Under the pieces are notes generated by a model that was not told where the DNA came from, searched no databases, and saw nothing but the letters and a program-made list of their open reading frames with translations. A DNA stretch of 64,000 nt from Centipeda felix (GTDB lineage: Bacteria; Bacillota; Negativicutes; Selenomonadales; Selenomonadaceae), in contig NZ_LT891957.1 in assembly GCF_900186465.1 (NCBI RefSeq), forward strand, positions 60,328 through 124,327. The letters run 5' to 3'. The translations under genes and the position numbers were made by a program. Shown one piece after another: positions 1 through 7,463 of this stretch (its first letter is position 1; the number at the start of each line of letters is the position of its first letter).

Positions 1-1
1 A

Positions 2-205
2 TATTACGCGCATCCGTACAGCAGCTGGGAGCGTGGAAGCAACGAAAACGGAAATCGGATGCTGCGCAGGTTTCTTCCCAAGGGAACGGACTTCAGCAAA
101 TTGAAGCCGAAGGAACTGCAGCGGATCGAAGATTGGGTTAACAACTATCCGCGCAAGATTTTCGGATATAAGTCAGCAAATGATATGTATGCTGCGATGA
201 TATAA
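2..205 (+). pseudogene. IS30-family transposase, C-terminal part (cut by window edge)
   Basis: The frame is open from base 2 to a TAA at 203-205 and encodes the end of an IS30-type DDE transposase. The segment PYSSWERGSNENGN contains the conserved final glutamate of the IS30 catalytic triad (WERG.NEN), followed by the typical KGTDFSKL and a C-terminal NDMYAAMI. Only about 67 residues are inside the window, so whether the full element is intact is unknown. It runs opposite to the tadA gene that follows. Confidence 0.8.
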
Positions 206-279
206 CTCGCTAAAAGTTTAACGAGACCTTGCGACAATTAAACTTGCAATTTGCCTCAGCTTGTCTGCCAAGCACGCAA

Positions 280-741
280 TCAACCCCTTTTCCGCCGCTC
301 TCGAAAGAAGTTCTTGAGCAGAGCGGCACACTCCTCGGCCAATACCCCGGCACACACATCCGGTTGATGGTTCAGTCCCGGACATCCTGTGATATTGAAC
401 AGGGATTCACACGCCCCTGCTTTGCTGTCTGTGCTCCCGTAGACGACACGGCTGATGCGGCTCATCACGATTGCACCGGCACACATGGGACACGGCTCAA
501 TGGTGACATAGAGCGTCATCCCCGTCAGTCGCCAACGCCCTAGTGCCTTACAGGCACGGCGGATCGCAATCAGCTCTGCATGTGCTGTGGCATCGTGCTC
601 CGTCTCACGTAGATTGTATCCGCTCGAAATGACACTGCCTACATCATCGAGGATGACTGCACCGATGGGGACCTCTCCGCATTGATAGGCACGCCTCGCC
701 TCTTCCAAGGCGAGGCGCATGCCATGAAGATCATCCGGCAT
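280..741 (-). CDS. tadA: tRNA(adenosine-34) deaminase TadA
   Basis: Predicted zinc deaminase that converts A34 to inosine in the anticodon wobble position of tRNA-Arg(ACG), in the cytoplasm. The 153-residue protein has the family motifs in order: N-terminal helix with GEVPIGAV near residues 22-29, the HAE zinc/proton-shuttle motif at about 54-56, and the PCPMC motif at about 83-87. Length is normal for TadA. I chose the ATG at 741, which overlaps the end of the upstream gene by 11 bases; in-frame upstream ATGs at 762 and 807 have no better ribosome site. It is probably co-transcribed with the gene before it. Confidence 0.9.
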   Translation of the reverse strand: MPDDLHGMRLALEEARRAYQCGEVPIGAVILDDVGSVISSGYNLRETEHDATAHAELIAIRRACKALGRWRLTGMTLYVTIEPCPMCAGAIVMSRISRVVYGSTDSKAGACESLFNITGCPGLNHQPDVCAGVLAEECAALLKNFFRERRKRG

Positions 742-1009
742 GAGGCAGTTTTCTCTTTGCATCGGAAATGTCAGCCTTTCCCTGATAAAACAGGGACTGC
801 GTTGCACGCCCGATCTCCAGATGATATGCCGTCTCGGAATCCTCCTGCTTCATCTGTCTCTTTTTCTTCTTTTCTACCTCATCTTCAAAGATAGAGGAAA
901 AGGATTCATCCTTTTCTCGCTCTTCAAACCCTTTTCTGCGCTCAAAGAGCTCATCGTTATTGAAGCGGACGCGCTTAATGCGCATGACACGTTCAACTCG
1001 TTCTACCAT
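731..1009 (-). CDS. Small charged protein of unknown function upstream of tadA
   Basis: A 92-residue, strongly charged protein (runs of E, K and R, including EVEKKKKRQMK) without a signal peptide, membrane segment or domain I recognise. The start is set by an AAGGAGG site eight bases before the ATG at 1009; a longer GTG start at 1018 would overlap that site. It overlaps the tadA start, suggesting translational coupling. The composition suggests a mostly helical or disordered protein. A real gene is likely because of the clean ribosome site; function unknown. Confidence 0.6.
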   Translation of the reverse strand: MVERVERVMRIKRVRFNNDELFERRKGFEEREKDESFSSIFEDEVEKKKKRQMKQEDSETAYHLEIGRATQSLFYQGKADISDAKRKLPHAG

Positions 1010-1312
1010 TGCTGACACCTCCTTACATTCCAGAATGGATGTTATTTACGATCTCACCTTTAATATCGACATTTCGATGTAAACCTTAAACAGAAAAGGC
1101 ATTTCGTCCGTCCAAAGGAGTGATTCATCAAACACTGTAACGCTCCAGCAAGCCAACAATGACAAGATATCGCAAGAATAACACAGAGATTCTCACACAA
1201 AGACGAAATAGCAGTATAGAGGGCGAATTATGGTATTTTGTAGACAAGCTGTAGACAACAAAAAAGTAGAGTGACGGCACACGTTACGCTGTCCCTCTTG
1301 TCGTTTACGCCA
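1010..1312. other. Intergenic stretch without a recognisable gene
   Basis: About 300 bases between the small gene upstream of tadA and the holin-like gene, both on the minus strand. It holds the terminator at 1258-1298 and presumably the promoter for the 1009 gene. A short dyad (ATCGACATTTCGAT) lies near 1067-1080. I see no credible ORF. Confidence 0.5.
1258..1298 (-). terminator. Rho-independent terminator after the holin-like gene
   Basis: Read on the minus strand, an imperfect GC-rich hairpin with AGAG/CTCT ends and GACAGC opposite GCCGTC is followed by a run of six T. It lies immediately downstream of the stop at 1313, as expected for the end of that gene. Confidence 0.6.
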
Positions 1313-1684
1313 TTACCACTCCGCGACGTTATACATTACCGTCGCGCACAGCATAAAGTCAAGTACCACCGCTGAGATGACAATCCCGATATAGGTCAGG
1401 ATTTTACGCACGAACCCTTTTAACATGTCCTTGCTTGTGATATAGCCATCCTGTATCGCCCCACGAATCCCATACGCAGCCGCAAAAATCGTCGGCGTTG
1501 CAATTCCCTGTTCAATCAGACGCTTGCGTGAGAGAAACAGCCACTTCGTGAAGAGGTCAGCAAATACGAGGATACAGAATGCACCGAAAATCTGTGCGTG
1601 CTCCTCGTACGCAATAGACAGAGCGCAGGTAACAGACAGTTTGACACCCCATGCATCTTGCAATTTTTGAAGTACGTGTAACAT
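1313..1684 (-). CDS. Holin-like small membrane protein (stand-alone)
   Basis: A 123-residue protein with three hydrophobic segments: one around FGAFCILVFADL, a weaker one around TPTIFAAAYGIRGA, and one near the C-terminus (TYIGIVISAVVLDFMLCATVMY). Size, topology and the aspartate at the end of the first segment followed by a basic stretch resemble phage/toxin-secretion holins, which permeabilise the inner membrane. The start at 1684 has a GGAGG five bases upstream. It stands alone with its own terminator and no lysis partner; together with the recombinase remnant at 4652 it may be left over from a second prophage. Family assignment is by resemblance only. Confidence 0.5.
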   Translation of the reverse strand: MLHVLQKLQDAWGVKLSVTCALSIAYEEHAQIFGAFCILVFADLFTKWLFLSRKRLIEQGIATPTIFAAAYGIRGAIQDGYITSKDMLKGFVRKILTYIGIVISAVVLDFMLCATVMYNVAEW

Positions 1685-1806
1685 AAAAACCTCCACTTCA
1701 TATTACTCCCTTCCTGCATGGAAAGGGCGCACGTTCTTAGGCGCGCGCCTCCCCTTTTCTATCTTTCCCATATCTGCCCGATCTCTCCTTATCCCATAAT
1801 AAATAT

Positions 1807-1830
1807 CCACCCGCATAGCGGGTGGTTTTT
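1807..1830 (+). terminator. Strong hairpin with T tract near the IS200-type element
   Basis: Perfect 8-bp stem CCACCCGC / GCGGGTGG with a 3-base loop followed by TTTTT. It could end plus-strand transcription or be a subterminal hairpin of the adjacent IS200-type element. A second perfect hairpin (GGCGTAC-aa-GTACGCC) lies at 1862-1877, also typical of the structured ends of this IS class. Confidence 0.6.
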
Positions 1831-1905
1831 CATTTTCGGACATAGCCCTTATGTAATTGGCGGCGTACAAGTACGCCTTTTATTGGCCTGCCAGCTATGC
1901 ACAGG

Positions 1906-2379
1906 TTACTTGCCACCCATAAATGGGTCTCTCGGGTCAAACAAGCTCAGTTGATCCTGTTCCCGGTCCTTCTTCAGCTGATCAGCTATGTACTCCTTAA
2001 TCGCCTTGGTGTTCTTTCCTACGGTATCGACATAATACCCTTTGCACCAAAATTCTCGATTCCGGTAGGCAAATTTCATATTTCCATACTTCTGGAATAT
2101 CATTAGGCTGCTCTTGCCCTTTAGATACCCCATAAAGCTCGATATGCTGATCTTCGGCGGGATACTTAACAGCAAGTGGATATGATCCGGACAGATTTCT
2201 CCTTCTATGATTTCTACTCCTTTCCACGCGCACAGCTTTCTTAGGATCTCCCGGATTTCCAGCCGTTTCCCTTCGTAGAATACTTTTCGCCGATACTTCG
2301 GTGCAAACACAACGTGATACTTACAATTCCACTTTGTGTGTGCTAAACTATGCGTATCGGCATTTTGTTGTTTCGACAT
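1906..2379 (-). CDS. tnpA: IS200/IS605-type Y1 transposase TnpA
   Basis: A 157-residue HUH/Y1 single-strand transposase. It shows the core YHVVFAPKYRR, the HUH metal motif as HIHLLL, and the C-terminal catalytic tyrosine in the context EFWCKGYYVDTVG. Length is full for the family. It is predicted to cut and rejoin single-stranded IS ends at hairpins. A GGAGG site lies 5' of the ATG at 2379; that site and the start codon lie inside a long inverted repeat described separately, suggesting translational self-repression as known for IS200. Confidence 0.92.
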   Translation of the reverse strand: MSKQQNADTHSLAHTKWNCKYHVVFAPKYRRKVFYEGKRLEIREILRKLCAWKGVEIIEGEICPDHIHLLLSIPPKISISSFMGYLKGKSSLMIFQKYGNMKFAYRNREFWCKGYYVDTVGKNTKAIKEYIADQLKKDREQDQLSLFDPRDPFMGGK

Positions 2380-2446
2380 AATGCTGTTTCCTCCCTAGTG
2401 TCTTTACTATTTTTAGGCTGGCAGGCTTACGCATAGTTTAGCACAC
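2338..2446 (-). promoter_or_regulatory. 17-bp inverted repeat enclosing the tnpA ribosome site and start
   Basis: GTGTGCTAAACTATGCG at 2338-2354 and its exact complement at 2430-2446 enclose about 75 bases. On the tnpA transcript one arm lies in the 5' leader and the other in codons of the N-terminus (ADTHSLAHT). Pairing would place the ribosome site and AUG in a closed loop. IS200 is known to limit tnpA translation through leader structure; this arrangement is the same idea with a longer stem. Confidence 0.6.
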
Positions 2447-2529
2447 TGGGGATTTTCTGTTCACCGCTTAAGCTCTTTCCATGATATTGTCAAGAACAGT
2501 TGACAAATTTCTCACAAGGGAATGAACGC

Positions 2530-3438
2530 TTAAGTAGCTGCGGCAATAGAGTCATAGAACTGACGCCGCTTCACCATCGGAGGAAGCCCCCCGTTTGTTG
2601 AACAAATCCGACGGTTGTTCCAATAGCTCATGAAGTATCGCCAAACCAGTACCTTCAACTCTTCGATTGTCATCTTCTTTGTGTCATAGCGTCCATAGAG
2701 CAGCTCGGACTTCATGCGCGCCCACATACTCTCACAGCGCGCATTGTCATGACAGCGTCCACCGGCACTGTTCATGCTTTGACGAATCCCATAGGTATGA
2801 ATTGCCTCCCGATACAGCTGACTCGTATACTGGCTGCCGCGATCCGAGTGCAGGATTGCTCCCCTGAGCTTTGGGTAGGAGAGCATAGCGTTATCCAGCA
2901 TCCTTACGCATAGAGAAGCCTTCATGTTCGTGTCCATAGACAGTCCGAGCACGCTGGCATCATAACAGTCAAAGAGTGCTGAAATGTAGAGTTTTCCGTC
3001 ATACGCCGGAATCTTTGTCATGTCAGTGACACACTTGGAAAGAGGTGTGTCGGCAGTAAAATCGCGCCCCATGAGATCCTCTGACATCTGTGCCTTATGA
3101 TCTGTTTTGGTGATACCGTTCGGTCTATGATTGGGGCGATGACTTAAGCCAATCTCTTCCATAACACGGTAAACAGTTCGTTCACTCGGAATACGGACGC
3201 CTTCCGGCTGTTTGATCTTGAGTGCCTGATACATGCGGATTCTTCCGTAGGTGTCGTTGCATTCGTCCTCTGCATGAATCTGCATCATGGCGTCGGCAAG
3301 TTCCTGATATTTCCATGGGCGGTCTTTGCTCGTCAAATACTGATAAAATCCCTGTCTCGTGACATGGAGCATCTTGCAGCAGAAGCTGATATTTCCTTTG
3401 AGGGCGCCATCTGAGGTCTTGAACGCAATCAACTTCAT
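2530..3438 (-). CDS. IS3-family transposase OrfB (DDE integrase domain)
   Basis: A 302-residue protein with an N-terminal HTH_21-like region (RPWKYQELADAMMQIH...YGRIRMYQAL) and an rve-type catalytic core. The three acidic positions appear in TDMTKI, HSDRGSQYTS and ARCESMWARMKSE. It is normally made as an OrfAB fusion that cuts and joins the IS ends. Its start overlaps the end of orfA by four bases (ATGA), so coupling or a -1 frameshift can provide both products. Confidence 0.93.
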   Translation of the reverse strand: MKLIAFKTSDGALKGNISFCCKMLHVTRQGFYQYLTSKDRPWKYQELADAMMQIHAEDECNDTYGRIRMYQALKIKQPEGVRIPSERTVYRVMEEIGLSHRPNHRPNGITKTDHKAQMSEDLMGRDFTADTPLSKCVTDMTKIPAYDGKLYISALFDCYDASVLGLSMDTNMKASLCVRMLDNAMLSYPKLRGAILHSDRGSQYTSQLYREAIHTYGIRQSMNSAGGRCHDNARCESMWARMKSELLYGRYDTKKMTIEELKVLVWRYFMSYWNNRRICSTNGGLPPMVKRRQFYDSIAAAT

Positions 3439-3773
3439 GCGTTCGTTTTTGTTGACTTCAGACGGCTCGCGGCGAAAAAAGCGCTTGCTTCCTCCAGAAA
3501 GTCATTCTCTTTCTTTAGCCGTCGAATTTCCTTCTCCTGTGCTTTGAGTTGTGCACGAAGCTGTACGAGTTCCTCGTGCAGACTTAGGGCACTCTGCGGT
3601 GTTTGCGTGCCACACCCAAGATCCAAATATCCAAGCCGATGAGCACGCATCCATGTATACATTGTGTTCTTGGAAATTCCCAGCTCTTTGGCGGCTTTCG
3701 CCTGACCGATTTCCTGCGCCAGCTTGATTGCCTGCACCTTAAATTCGTGATCGTATTGTCTGTTTGTTGCCAT
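3435..3773 (-). CDS. IS3-family OrfA (HTH and leucine-zipper protein)
   Basis: A 112-residue HTH_Tnp_1 protein. The N-terminus (YDHEFKVQAIKLAQEIGQAKAAKELGISKNTMYTWM) is the DNA-binding helix-turn-helix that recognises IS ends. The C-terminal half (ELVQLRAQLKAQEKEIRRLKKENDFL) is a heptad coiled coil used for oligomerisation with OrfB. Length and order are standard for IS3. Confidence 0.92.
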   Translation of the reverse strand: MATNRQYDHEFKVQAIKLAQEIGQAKAAKELGISKNTMYTWMRAHRLGYLDLGCGTQTPQSALSLHEELVQLRAQLKAQEKEIRRLKKENDFLEEASAFFAASRLKSTKTNA

Positions 3774-3917
3774 TTTGATCTCTCCTTCTCCTCTTTGACT
3801 TTATCTAAAATCCTTGCAGAGAAGTTGTCAACTTTATTTATACAACATCATACCATAAATGTGATATAATGATAGACATCTATTCGTCTGACCTGCTATT
3901 TACGAGGAGATGTCATT

Positions 3918-4526
3918 ATGACACAGCGTCCTGCATTTGATGAGATTCGCTCATATGAGGAGTTTATAAAATATTATTGGTATCGAACAGAACTCGTAGA
4001 GATTTGCAAAAAGCTTGGAATTGCACACAGGGGGGTAAAAAAAGATCTCAATCACAACATTGCAGAATACTTTAAAGGGAACATAGTCAAAGCCACTCCC
4101 CAAAAAGAGCAGATGATGTCATCTGGAGCGATTTCCTTGGACACACCATTACTTGCTTGCAACTTTTCGTTCAACACAAAGTTTAGAACATATTTCTCAA
4201 ATCTGACGAGGGTTTCTCCCTTTAAATTTACAGCAGATATGGCGACCGCATGGCGAAAGGTGAAAGCGGATCACGACACATCGTTTACTATACAGGACAT
4301 GTTGAATGTATATAAGGGGATATCGACGTATGCAAAGTATGATTCTTCTGTATGCGAATGGAACCGCTTCTTAAAAGATTTCTGCGCTGATCCCATAAAT
4401 GACAAGTTCAAATCAAAATTAAAGGCAGCTGCTATCCTATGGCGAATTGTTCGTGATTCCGATCAACCTAAAATGTATTCACACACATTAGTGCAAGATC
4501 ATTTAAAACAACTCGAAAAGCTTTAA
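3918..4526 (+). CDS. SAP-like / DUF6434-like protein
   Basis: A 202-residue protein. Residues about 20-55 (ELVEICKKLGIAHRGVKKDLNHNIAEYF) resemble a SAP DNA-binding helix-extended loop-helix. Residues about 75-200 (FNTKFRTYFS...FTIQDMLNVYKGI) look like the DUF6434 domain that often accompanies it. Such two-domain proteins are accessory genes in Firmicutes with no established role. A TATAAT-like -10 lies near 3873 and GAGGAG precedes the start. It is AT-rich and sits directly beside an IS3 element, consistent with transferred DNA. Assignment by resemblance only. Confidence 0.65.
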   Translation: MTQRPAFDEIRSYEEFIKYYWYRTELVEICKKLGIAHRGVKKDLNHNIAEYFKGNIVKATPQKEQMMSSGAISLDTPLLACNFSFNTKFRTYFSNLTRVSPFKFTADMATAWRKVKADHDTSFTIQDMLNVYKGISTYAKYDSSVCEWNRFLKDFCADPINDKFKSKLKAAAILWRIVRDSDQPKMYSHTLVQDHLKQLEKL

Positions 4527-4651
4527 GGATAACACTTCTTAATTAATTTGTTGACTGTATTGTAAGAAACGCTGATAACTGTAGTCCAACTTCTCTCAGC
4601 GCATCTTTTCCCTGCCAATGTCCCCCTATAGAGTACCGATCTTCATCCGCT

Positions 4652-5167
4652 TTATTTCCTTAAATAGAACAAACCTCTACATCCATCAACGCCGCTCTCA
4701 ATCCCACCCTTGAAAACAACAACTGCCACACCATCCTCCTTGACCATAATGTGATCGAGCACCCCGCCCCATAGCTCCTCGTCAAACGCAACCTGCTCCT
4801 CGTTGATACCACATAGCACTTGAATCATGCTCTCCAAAGCGTTTCTCTTACTCTCCCTCTCGGTAATTTGCTCGTCCAACTGCTCCAAATGTCCCTGCTT
4901 TTCCACATAGAGTGCGCGAATCTCATTTTCCTGTTTCAGATATGCCGTCTGGTCCTGTGCCACCAGTGCATTCTCGCGAATCAGTTTTTCAATCCTTTCT
5001 GCCAAATTGCCTAAGTCTTGCTCTACCATACTGCGCTCCTCTATCAGCTCCTCCATCTGGCAAACGCTATCAATCAGGGAACGGAGTTCTGCGATCACGT
5101 TCTCTTTGACTTCCATCAAGGAGTTCAGTGCCTTGACGAAAATCTGTTTCATTTCCTCCTCGGTCAA
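4652..5167 (-). pseudogene. C-terminal remnant of a large serine recombinase
   Basis: The 171 residues match the last ~160 residues of the intact recombinase at 9867-11432 nearly line for line (TEEEMKQIFVKALNSL, LIRENALVAQDQTAYLKQENEIRALY, VVVFKGGIE). The catalytic, recombinase and zinc-ribbon domains are missing; upstream in frame there is a stop just before the region of homology. It is therefore the tail of a second, decayed integrase. The extra C-terminal residues after GGIE differ from the intact copy. Confidence 0.85.
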
Positions 5168-5202
5168 GTGGACAGCTCTCTAGAGAACGGACAGTAAAAA
5201 AG

Positions 5203-5242
5203 ATCCCTACTGTTGTAAAATAAAAATTACAACAGTAGGGAT
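5203..5242. terminator. 16-bp perfect inverted repeat (bidirectional hairpin)
   Basis: ATCCCTACTGTTGTAA at 5203-5218 and its exact complement at 5227-5242, loop of eight A/T bases. It sits between the recombinase remnant and the comM fragment. It could be a terminator or an end of a lost element; there is no long T tract on either side. Confidence 0.5.
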
Positions 5243-5280
5243 TCGTCATGTCTAGGAAGTATACAAAAATAGAAATGTTG

Positions 5281-5733
5281 TCAGATGAAATTCTCCACCG
5301 CAATGGACGGAGCAACGTAGAACTCCGTCAGCCCATGCTCCCGCGCCGTAATCGCCATTGGGAGAATACCACTGATCGGACGGCAGTTTCCATCGAGAGA
5401 AAGCTCTGCAGAGAAAAGTGCTCTCTGCACCGCCGCCTCGGGAACCATGCCGTAGGATGCAAGGAGTCCAACCGCAATCGGCAGATCAAGCCCCGAACTG
5501 TCCTTTCGCACATCGGCGGGTGCAAGATTCACCGTCACCCTCTCCTGCCGCAGCTGGATGCCCGAGTTGCGGATTGCAGTGCGTACACGCTCCTTCGACT
5601 CCTTCACCGACGTATCGGGAAGCCCCACCAGCTCAAACCCCGGCAGCCCCGGTGACACATCCACCTCAACGTCGATAATCCGTCCATCTATCCCGAGGGT
5701 CGTCGCACCATAAGTCTTTGCAAACAACGGCAT
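5281..5733 (-). pseudogene. comM: comM 5' fragment, copy L (truncated)
   Basis: Encodes [17 protein letters not shown] and onward for about 145 residues of the N-terminal domain of ComM/YifB, the Mg-chelatase-like AAA+ helicase that promotes branch migration during natural transformation. Homology stops after YVAPS, so the ATPase domain is missing. The intact start (ATG at 5733 with GGAGGGA) is present. The sequence is similar but clearly not identical to copy M at 57591, so this is not a recent duplication. Confidence 0.85.
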
Positions 5734-5744
5734 TCCCTCCTACG

Positions 5745-5791
5745 TTTCAAATATAAGAAAATTATAACACAAGAGAGGGTATGTTGCCTAA
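5745..5791 (-). promoter_or_regulatory. Promoter-bearing repeat (copy 1 of 4)
   Basis: On the minus strand it reads TTAGGCAACA, twelve variable bases, then TGTGTTATAAT and an AT-rich leader ending TTTGAAA. The TATAAT is a consensus -10. The same unit occurs upstream of comM copies M and R and of the UvrA-like gene. Confidence 0.6.
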
Positions 5792-5813
5792 TGATTCTTT
5801 GCAAAGAAAAAAG

Positions 5814-5847
5814 AGATTCCAAACGCTAAGTAGGGCGAATGGAATCT
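5814..5847 (-). terminator. Terminator hairpin AGATTCCA..TGGAATCT (copy 1 of 3)
   Basis: Read on the minus strand, an 8-bp stem with an inner GC stem is followed by TTTTTTC. It lies 17 bases after the stop of the cyclase-like gene at 5864. The same hairpin recurs at 57677 and 63163. Confidence 0.7.
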
Positions 5848-5863
5848 TCTCATTAATGAGGCA

Positions 5864-6874
5864 TTATTCACTCATGAAGATATATTTTTCTAGTTTTAAG
5901 CCAATATTTTCCATTTCTTTAAGTAGATTTTTTTCTACCTCTTTAATATTAGTCAAATTATTTTTTTTAGAATACTGCAGTATTCCATTCACGGTTAAAT
6001 ACATAAACTCCTTATAGTGTATAAAAACCTCCTCATCATAAAGCTTACGAGCCGCCTCACATAAGTTTTTTGCAGGTGGGAATAGATTATCCCTTATAGC
6101 TCTAGTAGCATTATCTTCAAGATTACTAATAGACGTTCCCCTCGTTGAACCAAAATTTGATTCACAAGCATCTATTGTCCAGACTAATTCACAGGACTCT
6201 TCATCCCCCTCTCCTACTCTACGAAGTATTTTCCGTAAATCTTCTGTCTCATGAGTTGGCAGCTTGTTTACCCATTCCGTTATGCTTTTATCACAAAACA
6301 GGCGTGGTCCCTTCCCTCTTGATTCCGCTTTAACAGCTTTAAGAAAAGTTTCGCCACTTATATTCCAAGCTCTTTCTAGTTTTTTGTCAATAATATTTCT
6401 TATCTCAGAAATACATATATTCTCGCGTTCACCTTGTGCAATGCCTCCTCGAAATAAAATAGGTTCAGCTTTATGCGGGTGAAAATCAATTCCATCATAA
6501 TCAATAAAACGCTCTGAATCCACGCACTCCATATCTAAAAATTTTTTTTGAAAAGACTTAGCGGATAACATAAATACTGTAGCCATAAAATATGAGAGAT
6601 TTCTCATGAACAAAGGAGTATCGTTTTTGGAAATAATCACAATCGAATCACTGGCGCTAATGAAATAGTCAAATGTACTAAATCTACTTCTTTCTGAAAG
6701 CGCCCAACTTTCTTTCGGATTATGTTTTTCAAACTCCTCTTGAGGATGGAGTTTATCGTCCATAAACGCTGTTTTCATTCTATCCTGAACTATACATAAT
6801 ACATCATTAACCTTAGCCATATCTTGCTTTATGAGTCTGGAAAATCCTAAAATATCTAAATACGCTATAAGCAT
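5864..6874 (-). CDS. Nucleotidyl-cyclase-fold protein of unknown role
   Basis: A 336-residue protein, markedly AT-rich compared with its neighbours. Three motifs suggest the class III nucleotidyl cyclase fold: AYLDILGFS at the N-terminus (first metal aspartate), SASDSIVII near residues 73-81 (second metal aspartate), and FRGGIAQGE near 140-148. The rest, including a C-terminal helical region, is unfamiliar. Proteins of this pattern are mostly uncharacterised, and it is not clear that they cyclise nucleotides. No membrane effector partner of the Pycsar type lies next to it. Start is the first ATG; transfer is likely from base composition. Confidence 0.55.
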   Translation of the reverse strand: MLIAYLDILGFSRLIKQDMAKVNDVLCIVQDRMKTAFMDDKLHPQEEFEKHNPKESWALSERSRFSTFDYFISASDSIVIISKNDTPLFMRNLSYFMATVFMLSAKSFQKKFLDMECVDSERFIDYDGIDFHPHKAEPILFRGGIAQGERENICISEIRNIIDKKLERAWNISGETFLKAVKAESRGKGPRLFCDKSITEWVNKLPTHETEDLRKILRRVGEGDEESCELVWTIDACESNFGSTRGTSISNLEDNATRAIRDNLFPPAKNLCEAARKLYDEEVFIHYKEFMYLTVNGILQYSKKNNLTNIKEVEKNLLKEMENIGLKLEKYIFMSE

Positions 6875-7025
6875 TTCGCTTCCCCCTCATGACTAACTTC
6901 CTTAAAAAGACATAACACAGAAAATATGTCTTTACCAAAGCTTTTTCAAAAACGTATTAGGCTAACCATGTATCACTGTAACATTTTTGGTACAGATTGT
7001 ATAACATAGATCACTCCGCATCAAA

Positions 7026-7397
7026 TCATCCTTTACCACGCTCCGCAATTTCCGCGCGATAAAATGCAATCTTATTATCGAGTGCCTCCATATGTGCGTG
7101 CAGCTTCTCCACCTCTGCCGCAAGATTGGCGCGATGCGCTGTGAGCATTTCCATCCGCACCGAAAGGGTGCCATCGCCCTCTGCCCGCAATGCGGCATAG
7201 CGCCGAATCTCCCGAATTGGCATCCCCGTCTCCTTGAGTCGCAGGATGAATGCTGCCCACGCAACATCTCGTTCAGAGTAGCACCGCCGATTCGCCACCG
7301 TACGCTCCGGCAGGAGCAGTCCCTCATGCTCATAGTAGCGCAGTGTATGAATGCCAAGACCCGTTTTCCGGGAGAATTCACCAATGCTATATTCCAT
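7026..7397 (-). CDS. MerR-family transcriptional regulator
   Basis: A 123-residue MerR protein starting MEYSIGEFSRKTGLGIHTLRYYEHEGLL, the family's winged HTH, followed by a C-terminal dimerisation coiled coil (EVEKLHAHMEALDNKIAFYRAEIAERGKG). There is no cysteine-rich metal loop, so it belongs to the small-molecule or stress group. AAGGAGG eight bases before 7397 fixes the start. It is divergent from the SDR gene at 7464 across a perfect dyad, so it probably controls that gene and itself. Confidence 0.9.
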   Translation of the reverse strand: MEYSIGEFSRKTGLGIHTLRYYEHEGLLLPERTVANRRCYSERDVAWAAFILRLKETGMPIREIRRYAALRAEGDGTLSVRMEMLTAHRANLAAEVEKLHAHMEALDNKIAFYRAEIAERGKG

Positions 7398-7409
7398 AAA
7401 ATCTCCTCC

Positions 7410-7438
7410 TTGACATAGAGTATACTCTACATTATAAA
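7410..7438. promoter_or_regulatory. MerR/SDR divergent promoter with a perfect 14-bp operator
   Basis: On the plus strand TTGACA (7410-7415) and TATAAA (7433-7438) are 17 bases apart. Most of the spacer is the perfect palindrome TAGAGTATACTCTA (7416-7429). MerR proteins bind dyads placed exactly there between the promoter elements. A TATAAT is also available on the minus strand for merR itself. Confidence 0.75.
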
Positions 7439-7463
7439 GTAGTGCCAGAAGGAGGATTTCATC

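Larger units (their letters stand above)
1860..2446 (-). mobile_element. IS200/IS605-type insertion sequence (tnpA only)
   Basis: Element built around the tnpA gene at 1906-2379. Features expected of IS200-like elements: no terminal inverted repeats of the classical kind, subterminal hairpins (1862-1877), a 10-bp sequence GCCTGCCAGC at 1886-1895 with its inverse at 2417-2426, and no tnpB. Ends are approximate because this class makes no target duplication. Confidence 0.65.
2498..3833 (-). mobile_element. IS3-family insertion sequence, complete
   Basis: Bounded by imperfect terminal inverted repeats: inward from the left TTGACAAATTTCTCACAAGG, inward from the right TTGACAACTTCTCTGCAAGG. It holds orfA and orfB in the standard order on the minus strand. 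No clear 3-4 base target duplication is visible beside the ends, so exact borders are uncertain by a few bases. Confidence 0.85.

Noticed and set aside
5864-6874. Pycsar-type anti-phage cyclase
   Set aside because: No adjacent membrane or TIR effector and only partial cyclase motifs; kept only as an orphan cyclase-fold protein.
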